From Peptococcaceae bacterium (GTDB lineage Bacteria; Bacillota; Peptococcia; Peptococcales; Peptococcaceae): a DNA stretch of 11,099 nucleotides. Location of the stretch: NCBI GenBank assembly GCA_019420345.1, contig JAHZHI010000065.1, positions 1-11,099 of the forward strand. Direction: 5' to 3'. The translations under genes were made by a program, and so were the position numbers. Positions 1 through 6,252 of the stretch are shown here, piece after piece (positions within the stretch are counted from its first letter, which is position 1; each line of letters opens with the position of its first letter). Under the pieces are notes generated by a model that was given only the letters and a program-made list of their open reading frames with translations, was not told where the DNA came from and ran no database searches.

Positions 1-84
1 TCCTGGCAATGGTGTAGCAACTTTATTTTACCAGAAGTTCTATGAGTCATTTTTTTTTGCACTTAGATTGTAAATTCGCCACAG

Positions 85-128
85 AAAAACAGCTCACTTA
101 TTGATATAAACTATCAATAAGTGAGCTG
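85..128 (-). terminator. Rho-independent terminator of the glycosidase/DUF454 unit
   Basis: A perfect 17-bp inverted repeat (arms 90-106 and 112-128, loop TAAAC at 107-111) lies 8 bp beyond the stop of the minus-strand DUF454 gene. Read on the minus strand the stem is followed at once by five T (89-85), the usual layout of an intrinsic terminator. On the plus strand the stem is followed by AAGATTG with no T-run, so it is orientated for the minus-strand unit. The stem is longer than most terminators and AT-rich in the middle. Confidence 0.9.
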
Positions 129-135
129 AAGATTG

Positions 136-516
136 TTAATCAATTACCCTGTGCGTTTTTACGATTGCAAAGAAATAAATCATTAATCCCAACCATATAC
201 AAGCAAGAATCACTTGAACGAACGGTAAATGACTCACAAAATATAAGCCAATTCCCATACTTAATGTAATTGTTATTGCAATCCGAAGTTTAGTCGTCAA
301 AGTCATTCCTTGGCCCTGAACATAGCTTTCAAGATTTTTCTTATATATTGCTGTAGAAGTGAACCAATGATGCAGCCTTTCTGAACTTTTCGCAAACAAA
401 AGTGTCGCTAACAGATAAAATGGTACGGTTGGAAGTACAGGTAAAAAGGCCCCTACTGTTCCCAGCGCTAAACACAGGCATCCAAGACCAATCAAAAGCA
501 CTCTTACGATCGTCAA
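136..516 (-). CDS. DUF454 (YbaN-type) small integral membrane protein
   Basis: Small hydrophobic protein of 126-128 residues. Numbered from the ATG at 522, predicted membrane segments lie at about 6-26, 28-45, 78-97 and 101-120. The stretch at about 21-54 (GAFLPVLPTVPF, then LLFAKSSERLHHWF) matches the conserved pattern of the DUF454/YbaN inner-membrane family, whose function is unknown. Start choice: the GGAGGG at 523-528 directly abuts the ATG at 522, leaving no spacer, whereas the in-frame TTG at 516-514 sits 6 bases after it. I therefore prefer the TTG; using the ATG adds two residues. It follows the secreted glycosidase gene by about 20 bases with no promoter seen between them, so it is probably co-transcribed, and the hairpin at 85-128 ends the unit. 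Nothing in the sequence shows a specific job. Family assignment is good, function unknown. Confidence 0.85.
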   Translation of the reverse strand: MTIVRVLLIGLGCLCLALGTVGAFLPVLPTVPFYLLATLLFAKSSERLHHWFTSTAIYKKNLESYVQGQGMTLTTKLRIAITITLSMGIGLYFVSHLPFVQVILACIWLGLMIYFFAIVKTHRVID

Positions 517-541
517 TGACATCCCTCCATAAAAAATTTTG

Positions 542-2629
542 TCATTTCAAAGCACAAATACTCACACAGCGTGTAGGATGATCATAGACCACATCCATTC
601 CTAAATGTTCCGAAACAAAACGAATAGGAACCAACGTGCGATTACCCACCAGCTGAGCCGCTGTATCCGTCTCTACTTCTGTGCCGTCTACAACAGTCGT
701 CGTATCATCTATTTTCAATTCAATATGATGACCATTATAATCTATTAAGATAGGTTCGTCGTTGTTTGTCCATTCTACTTGACCGCCTAACGCTTCTGTA
801 ATGAGTCTTAATGGCACCATTGTACGATCATTGATAATCACCGGCGGCTGATCCAATGTATAACTTGTTCCATTCAGCCAGTAAGTGGTATTACCCACAT
901 ACAAATCAAGCAAGTTATATGCGTTATTGCCTAGGAGTGCCTCTCCGCGTAAATTACCTAACGTTGCAACAATTGTTCCATTTGCAAGATCACCCGTGCT
1001 TGTGATGGTCATGTAGCCATTATCACCGCTTCCGTTAAAGCCTTCCACACTCCAATCGACAACACGTGGATCCAACAGTACTTCGGTACCATCCTTTTTT
1101 GTACCATAAAGTGTCGCTTGAACGACAGAGCCATCGCTCACCATAAATTGATTGGTTTCCACGCGAAGACTTGTCAATCCTTCTTCACCGATAATATTTA
1201 CATTTCGTGACACTGTTGCACCACTACTATTGGTAATATTAACAGTTTCGGCACCCGTTTGTAAAGCAACATAATTTAAACCTGCTGAGGCTCCCAAGCC
1301 ATTCACAGACGTAATGCTGTAGTCAGCAGTGTTGACGCCTAGCGCATGATAATTTGCATCCCAGGCTTTCGTTACACCAAAACTGCGCGTTTCACCGACG
1401 ACCATTGTATCAGGGCCGGTCGTGCTAAAACCGGCAACATCGCCAACAGGTGTGCTATTGTATATGCCAATACCATTGACAACCGGTCTTAACGCACCAT
1501 TTCCCTCCGGTGCTACAACAGTTGAAAGATTATTATCCCCTAAATGCTGCACCACCATTGTCGTTGAACCACCGCCGTCAAGATTAACGGCTCGCCATGC
1601 ACCTAGGTATTCCATAAAATATCCCATTGTCGAAAGCTGCGCCCCAACACTGCGATTGGTACGCCCCTCTGCACAAACAAACCAAAGTGTTTTCCCATCC
1701 TGGGAAACAGCGGCTGCTGTACGCGCACGTACACCCGCTAATGAGCTTAAATCCTTGTAATAAGGTACCATTTGACCATTATCCGCCAATAATGCATGAC
1801 CACCAACAAGGAATTTCCAATTTCTATCTGGAATGATTTGAGAAGTTATCTGGACTTTAGAGCCAATTGGACAATGCGCATTAATGAAAGTCTCTCCAAT
1901 TCCATTAACCTGAAGAATAGTTTTGCCATCTGGCACTTCAAAAGGAAATGTTGCGCCACGAGAGATCTGTTCAACCGTGCCGTCTGCTCCAATTAAGACC
2001 TCAGTATTTGTGGAATGTCCACGTGAACTGGATCCCCAAAGATCATTGTACATTTGAATGGTGTTTGTATGACTTTCTTGCCCTGAAGGATCATGCCAAT
2101 AATAGGTTTTGTTTAAGCCATCTATCGGGAAGCTGGCACCATCAGCTGCTGTGACACTTCCATTATAGCTCATCGCCTCAATACTTGCGGTATTATCCGC
2201 CGTAATGCCAAGCGAATAAATGCCTTCAATCACTGCTGGCGAAGAAGCAAGCTGCCCATTGATCAACGATGGTCCAATAGGTGCGCCTTGCAATGCCATA
2301 TTAAAAAAGTCCCCATTTAACATGGCAACTGCACCGGTATTTTGAGCCATAGCCGGTACTGTTGCGCGTTCGGTGTATTCACCTTGACCAGCAACCAAGC
2401 GTAGATCTAAATTTGGATTATTAAGATCACATTTTAAAACTTCAAAACGAATAGGACCATAATTCGTATTCCAGTAGTGTGATTCATGAATAACACCAGG
2501 TGCTATCGGTTCTTCCCCGGTCTTATACGGTGCATCTTCTGCCATGACGGCGCCTACAAAGAGCGCACTTGCAATGCCAAGAATTGCCGTGTGCTGTAAG
2601 ATCTTTTTAACGAATTCAATTTTCTTCAC
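542..2629 (-). CDS. Secreted phosphodiester glycosidase (NAGPA-like) protein with C-terminal stalk domain
   Basis: Protein of 695 residues starting at GTG (2629-2627), six bases after GGAGGG (2641-2636); the overlapping ATG at 2631 meets a stop at once. Residues 1-30 are a signal peptide (KK..., hydrophobic core, likely cut after VMA at 28-30). Residues about 45-392 form a phosphodiester glycosidase domain (NAGPA/DUF2233 family) with the hallmark NGDFF at 105-109 and NLDGGGST at 349-356. This family includes the animal 'uncovering enzyme' that removes GlcNAc from a phosphodiester; bacterial members are thought to act on cell-surface glycans, but the substrate here is unknown. Residues about 395-580 look like one or two Ig-like beta modules. 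Residues about 583-690 match the copper-amine-oxidase N-terminal 'stalk' domain, with two paired motifs (DRTMVPLRLITEALGG and NRTLVPIRFVSEHLGM), common in surface proteins of Clostridia and Negativicutes. It is probably exported and surface-associated, first gene of a unit with the DUF454 gene. No LPXTG or SLH anchor is visible. Confidence 0.9.
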   Translation of the reverse strand: MKKIEFVKKILQHTAILGIASALFVGAVMAEDAPYKTGEEPIAPGVIHESHYWNTNYGPIRFEVLKCDLNNPNLDLRLVAGQGEYTERATVPAMAQNTGAVAMLNGDFFNMALQGAPIGPSLINGQLASSPAVIEGIYSLGITADNTASIEAMSYNGSVTAADGASFPIDGLNKTYYWHDPSGQESHTNTIQMYNDLWGSSSRGHSTNTEVLIGADGTVEQISRGATFPFEVPDGKTILQVNGIGETFINAHCPIGSKVQITSQIIPDRNWKFLVGGHALLADNGQMVPYYKDLSSLAGVRARTAAAVSQDGKTLWFVCAEGRTNRSVGAQLSTMGYFMEYLGAWRAVNLDGGGSTTMVVQHLGDNNLSTVVAPEGNGALRPVVNGIGIYNSTPVGDVAGFSTTGPDTMVVGETRSFGVTKAWDANYHALGVNTADYSITSVNGLGASAGLNYVALQTGAETVNITNSSGATVSRNVNIIGEEGLTSLRVETNQFMVSDGSVVQATLYGTKKDGTEVLLDPRVVDWSVEGFNGSGDNGYMTITSTGDLANGTIVATLGNLRGEALLGNNAYNLLDLYVGNTTYWLNGTSYTLDQPPVIINDRTMVPLRLITEALGGQVEWTNNDEPILIDYNGHHIELKIDDTTTVVDGTEVETDTAAQLVGNRTLVPIRFVSEHLGMDVVYDHPTRCVSICALK

Positions 2630-2651
2630 ATTATTCCCTCCTTTTTAAAAT

Positions 2652-2680
2652 ATTATAAAATAATCTGTCAATTGCCTCAA
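2652..2680 (-). promoter_or_regulatory. Promoter of the glycosidase/DUF454 unit
   Basis: On the minus strand TTGAGG (2680-2675) and TATAAT (2657-2652) are separated by exactly 17 bases, a sigma-A type match with a perfect -10. Transcription would start near 2645, giving a leader of about 15 bases that is almost all Shine-Dalgarno (AAAGGAGGG). A better -35 hexamer, TTGACA (2671-2666), lies inside the spacer but is only 8 bases from the -10 and so is mis-spaced. Confidence 0.65.
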
Positions 2681-2715
2681 GGCTTTGTAGGATCTGTTGT
2701 CGCTTTGTTTCTTTC

Positions 2716-2745
2716 TTGACCTGAACCGTGGCGGTTCTTTATAAT
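2716..2745 (+). promoter_or_regulatory. Promoter of the ttcA-comM-aminopeptidase unit
   Basis: TTGACC at 2716-2721 and a perfect TATAAT at 2740-2745 are separated by 18 bases. Transcription should begin near 2752, followed by AAAGGAG at 2761-2767. This promoter overlaps the upstream-most in-frame GTG (2728), so that codon cannot be the translation start of a transcript made from here. The region is divergent from the minus-strand promoter at 2652-2680, with about 36 bases between the two -35 boxes. Confidence 0.75.
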
Positions 2746-2778
2746 GGAATCATATTTGAAAAAGGAGTTGTAACACGA

Positions 2779-3531
2779 TTGAAAGCTTCAGAATGGCGCC
2801 CTTACAACAAAGATTTATTTGCAAAAATGCGACGAGCCAGCCGCGAATTTGGTCTAATTGAAGAAGGTGATCGCATCGCCGTCGGTCTTTCCGGAGGTAA
2901 AGACAGTACACTTCTTCTATATGCTATGGTGGTTTTACAACGCACATTACCTTGCAATTTTTCTATCCATGCCGTTTCTCTAGATCTTGGCTGGGGAAAT
3001 GATTATACCGAAATGATAGCTTTTTGCGAACAGTTGAATGTCCCATTAACAATCATTCCCAGTGAAGTTGGACCGCTGATCTTTGAAGAACGAAAAGAAA
3101 AAAATCCATGTTCACTTTGCGCACGTATGCGACGTGGTGCTATCAATAATTGGGCTCATGATCATCATTGCAATAAAGTTGCTCTGGGGCATCATATGGA
3201 CGATGTCATCGAGACGCTTCTCATGAGTTTATTCTATGAAGGTCGTATCCATACTTTTGCGCCACGCTCCTATCTTACACGTTCTGAAGTCACTGTGATC
3301 CGTCCACTGATTTACGTCAACGAAAATGATATTATTCATATTGGCCGTAAACTAAATCTACCAGTTATTATCAATAAATGTCCCGCTGATGGGCATACAA
3401 CACGCAGCGACATCAAAGATCTCCTTTCATCACTCTCTAACAACAATCCACGAATCAAAGAACGTATCATGAGCGGCATTGATAAAGATCTTTGGCAACA
3501 ATATCGTCTCACAAACATTCAGGAGGAATGA
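2779..3531 (+). CDS. ttcA: TtcA-family tRNA 2-thiocytidine biosynthesis protein (PP-loop ATPase, Fe-S)
   Basis: About 250 residues from a TTG at 2779. The PP-loop SGGKDS lies at residues 38-43 and binds ATP to adenylate the target base in tRNA. CSLC supplies Cys111 and Cys114 and a third cysteine is Cys201 in NKCPAD; this CxxC-plus-one-Cys pattern is that of TtcA, where the three cysteines hold a [4Fe-4S] cluster. CSLCARMRRG and LGHHMDDVIETLLMSL are also family motifs. TtcA makes 2-thiocytidine at tRNA position 32 in the cytoplasm. Whether this Bacillota relative modifies exactly the same base is inference. Start choice: the longer frame from GTG 2728 lies inside the promoter, so I place the start at TTG 2779, 11 bases after GGAG (2764-2767), a slightly long spacing. 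First gene of the plus-strand unit; the Shine-Dalgarno site of comM lies within its last codons. Confidence 0.85.
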   Translation: MKASEWRPYNKDLFAKMRRASREFGLIEEGDRIAVGLSGGKDSTLLLYAMVVLQRTLPCNFSIHAVSLDLGWGNDYTEMIAFCEQLNVPLTIIPSEVGPLIFEERKEKNPCSLCARMRRGAINNWAHDHHCNKVALGHHMDDVIETLLMSLFYEGRIHTFAPRSYLTRSEVTVIRPLIYVNENDIIHIGRKLNLPVIINKCPADGHTTRSDIKDLLSSLSNNNPRIKERIMSGIDKDLWQQYRLTNIQEE

Positions 3532-3534
3532 ATC

Positions 3535-5067
3535 ATGCTTGCACAAATTCACAGCGCAGCATTGAACGGACTTGCTGCTTGTGCCATTGAAGTAGAAATC
3601 GACTCTAGTCATGGCATACCGTCTTGGGAAATTGTCGGTCTCCCCGATACCTCAGTAAAAGAAAGCAAAGAGCGTGTTCGAACAGCATTGAAAAATCAAG
3701 GCTTCGATATTCCACCACGGCGTATCGTTGTCAATCTTGCGCCTGCATCTATAAAAAAAGAAGGTCCCTCTTTCGATCTAGCTATTGCAATAGCCATGCT
3801 TGCTGCAACAGAACAGGCACCTCTGGACGTTTTAGACCATTTTATCTTCATTGGAGAACTGGGCCTTGACGGAAGCATTCGTCCAGTTAAAGGGATTTTA
3901 CCGCTTGCACTGGCAATGAAAAAAAGCAACCGCGCGTTGATCACATCCTCGGAAAACGGTGTTGAAGCATCCATCAGCGGGATGCCTTCCTATGCATTTC
4001 AAACCCTAAAAGAGGTCATTGATTTTCTTTACAATCCTGGCTCCTGCCATCCTTTGCCGCAGCCCAATATCGAAAAACTGCTCGCTGAAGCACCTACGAC
4101 CAGCATTGATTTTTCAGGCATTAAGGGGCAGCATGAAGCCAAACGTGCCATGGAAATCGCCGCAGCTGGCGGACATAACATCATCATGATCGGTTCTCCA
4201 GGTGCTGGAAAAACCATGCTCGCGCGTGCGCTTCCTTCTATAATGCCGCCTCTATCAATAGATGAATGCTTAGAGTGTTCCGAAATACATTCCATCGCTG
4301 GTTTATTAAACAGCACACATCCTTTGATCACTGAGCGGCCATTCCGTGCTCCACATCACACCTCTTCTCAAGCCAGCCTCATTGGCGGTGGACGTATTCC
4401 TACGCCAGGTGAAGTTTCTCTCAGCCACAATGGTATTCTTTTCATGGATGAATTTCCAGAGTTTCAAAAAAACGTACTTGAAGCATTGCGCCAGCCTCTT
4501 GAAGATGGATTCGTCACCATATCAAGGGTAAATGCGCAGTTTACCTTTCCTTGCAATTTTCTTCTGGTCGCTTCTATGAATCCCTGTCCATGCGGATACC
4601 TTAACGATCCAAAGCACGAATGCACCTGCACCGACGCAAGCATCACCCGATATAGGCGAAAAATTTCTGGTCCGCTGTTGGATCGATTTGATATTCAATT
4701 GGAAGTCATGCCGATTGCATTCAGTGATCTTTACGATGAAAATACTATTGAAGAATCTTCCTCAGCAATACGTGAACGGGTCATATGCGCACGAAACATT
4801 CAAATGGATCGTTTCAAAAACACAGGCATTTATTGCAACAGCAATATGACCCAAACCCAGCTCCATTCTTTTTGCCAGCTGGACAATGCGTCAAAAAAAT
4901 TATTGGAACGCGCCTTTGAAAAGCTTGGAATTTCCGCACGTGCTCACAATCGAATTTTAAAACTCGCACGAACAATTGCTGATCTTGACGGCAGCGATGT
5001 GATTCATTCAGCGCACATTGCCGAAGCCATTCAATATCGTGCACTCGACAAATCTCTTTGGAATTAA
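3535..5067 (+). CDS. comM: ComM/YifB family Mg-chelatase-like AAA+ ATPase
   Basis: Full-length at 510 residues, ATG three bases after the upstream stop, with AGGAGG (3521-3526) eight bases before it, so translation is probably coupled to ttcA. Residues about 1-170 are the N-terminal ChlI/Lon-S5-like domain (EIVGLPDTSVKESKERVR at 32-49, VVNLAPA at 65-71, GPSFDLAIA at 77-85). Residues about 190-395 are the Mg-chelatase type AAA+ core: Walker A GSPGAGKT 220-227, FRAPHHT 270-276, Walker B ILFMDEF 301-307, and the Cys-rich MNPCPCGY segment with further Cys at 363 and 365, possibly metal binding. Residues about 400-507 are the C-terminal helical domain. In naturally transformable bacteria ComM is a hexameric helicase that extends branch migration during integration of incoming single-stranded DNA; in Bacillota the role is usually inferred. 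No other competence gene is seen in this window. Confidence 0.93.
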   Translation: MLAQIHSAALNGLAACAIEVEIDSSHGIPSWEIVGLPDTSVKESKERVRTALKNQGFDIPPRRIVVNLAPASIKKEGPSFDLAIAIAMLAATEQAPLDVLDHFIFIGELGLDGSIRPVKGILPLALAMKKSNRALITSSENGVEASISGMPSYAFQTLKEVIDFLYNPGSCHPLPQPNIEKLLAEAPTTSIDFSGIKGQHEAKRAMEIAAAGGHNIIMIGSPGAGKTMLARALPSIMPPLSIDECLECSEIHSIAGLLNSTHPLITERPFRAPHHTSSQASLIGGGRIPTPGEVSLSHNGILFMDEFPEFQKNVLEALRQPLEDGFVTISRVNAQFTFPCNFLLVASMNPCPCGYLNDPKHECTCTDASITRYRRKISGPLLDRFDIQLEVMPIAFSDLYDENTIEESSSAIRERVICARNIQMDRFKNTGIYCNSNMTQTQLHSFCQLDNASKKLLERAFEKLGISARAHNRILKLARTIADLDGSDVIHSAHIAEAIQYRALDKSLWN

Positions 5068-5087
5068 AAAAAGAAAGGACAACAACT

Positions 5088-6197
5088 ATGGATCCACGTA
5101 CTCAAACACTTGCTCATAAACTGATACACTATTCCACCCATTTAGAAGCTGGCGAACGCATTCTTATAGATATTGGCGGACAAGACGCCTATCCTCTGGC
5201 CGAAGCCCTCATTGAAGAAGCCTATTCTGTTGGCGCTTATCCTTATCTTCATCTTTCCGACGCACGCCTTTCACGCGCTTTACTCATGGGCGTCAGTGAA
5301 GAGCAGTTGAGCTTTAACGCGAAGCTGCTTCTGGATCAAATGAAGGGCATGGACGCCTATATTGCCGTCCGTGCAGGAGATAACATCTCTGAAAACGCAG
5401 ACGTGCCAAAGGAACGCATTGCGCTTCAAAACAAAGCCTATGCAGATGTTCTTGACGAACGCGTCAATAACAGCAAATGGGTCGTTTTACGCTATCCAAA
5501 TGGCTCAATGGCACAACTCGCAAATATGAGCTCACGCGCTTTTGAAGACTTCTATTATAATGTGTGCAATCTTGACTATGCCAAAATGAGCTTGGCAATG
5601 GACGCGCTTGTTGCACGTCTAAACGCAACGGATCAGGTGCACATCATTGGCCCTGGCACTGATCTTACTTTTTCCATTAAAGATATTCCTGCTGTCAAAT
5701 GTGCCGGCGAATGCAATATTCCTGATGGCGAAGTGTACACTGCACCAGTACGCGATAGTGTCAACGGAACCATCACCTATAATACGCCTTCCCTTTATCA
5801 AGGAACTGTCTTCGAACATGTAACATTAACCTTTAAAGACGGAAAAATCATTCATGCCACTGCTAATGAAACAGAAAAAATCAATGCCATTTTTGATGCT
5901 GACGAAGGTGCGCGATATGTCGGCGAGCTAGGGATTGGTGTGAACCCATACATTACCAAACCAATGAAAGATATTCTTTTTGACGAAAAAATCAGCGGCA
6001 GCATTCATTTCACCCCAGGAAGCTGTTACGAAGACGCACCAAACGGAAATGATTCCACCATTCACTGGGATCTTGTGCTTATTCAAACGCCTGAGTTCGG
6101 CGGCGGAGAAATTTACTTTGATAACGAATTGATTCGAAAAGACGGTCTCTTCGTTCCAGAAGATCTACAGTGTTTAAATCCCGAAAACCTGAAATAA
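5088..6197 (+). CDS. M29 family metallo-aminopeptidase (AmpS/PepS/aminopeptidase T type)
   Basis: 369 residues from the ATG at 5088, eight bases after AAAGGA (5074-5079). An in-frame TTG at 5058 would overlap the comM end and lacks a site, so I reject it. The protein matches peptidase family M29 throughout: LILDIGGQ-like N-terminus, then in the C-terminal half the expected metal ligands Glu215 (PDGEVYTAP), Glu280 (GELGIG), His307 (IHFT), and His326 with Asp328 (IHWD). Members bind two metal ions and remove N-terminal residues from peptides in the cytoplasm, for peptide turnover or use of peptides as nutrients; there is no signal peptide. Length fits the family (about 370-415). Last gene of the plus-strand unit, ending at the hairpin 6212-6249. 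Specificity cannot be read from the sequence. Confidence 0.93.
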   Translation: MDPRTQTLAHKLIHYSTHLEAGERILIDIGGQDAYPLAEALIEEAYSVGAYPYLHLSDARLSRALLMGVSEEQLSFNAKLLLDQMKGMDAYIAVRAGDNISENADVPKERIALQNKAYADVLDERVNNSKWVVLRYPNGSMAQLANMSSRAFEDFYYNVCNLDYAKMSLAMDALVARLNATDQVHIIGPGTDLTFSIKDIPAVKCAGECNIPDGEVYTAPVRDSVNGTITYNTPSLYQGTVFEHVTLTFKDGKIIHATANETEKINAIFDADEGARYVGELGIGVNPYITKPMKDILFDEKISGSIHFTPGSCYEDAPNGNDSTIHWDLVLIQTPEFGGGEIYFDNELIRKDGLFVPEDLQCLNPENLK

Positions 6198-6211
6198 TGT
6201 TATAAGTACAT

Positions 6212-6249
6212 AAAGAAAGCCTCTGCAAGATCATGCAGAGGCTTTCTTT
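6212..6249. terminator. Bidirectional terminator between convergent units
   Basis: Perfect 16-bp inverted repeat, arms 6212-6227 and 6234-6249, with the loop AGATCA. On the plus strand the right arm ends CTTTCTTT and runs into GTTTTA; on the minus strand the corresponding arm also ends CTTTCTTT. It sits 14 bases after the aminopeptidase stop and 3 bases beyond the stop of the convergent ABC gene, so one element serves both. Confidence 0.9.
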
Positions 6250-6252
6250 GTT

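Noticed and set aside
50..58. Run of nine T on the plus strand as a terminator tail.
   Set aside because: No convincing stem precedes it; the best is AACTT/AAGTT (19-23 with 35-39) with an 11-base loop and a further gap before the T-run.
2..73. Open plus-strand frame ending in TAA at 71-73 (23 codons, PGNGVATLFYQKF...), and an opposing open minus-strand frame starting at ATG 54-52.
   Set aside because: Both are short, run off the window edge, and match nothing I recognise; the minus-strand one has no Shine-Dalgarno. Either could be the edge of a gene outside the window.
2666..2671. Exact TTGACA on the minus strand as the -35 of the glycosidase promoter.
   Set aside because: Only 8 bases from the TATAAT at 2657-2652; TTGAGG at 2680-2675 is spaced 17 bases and fits better.
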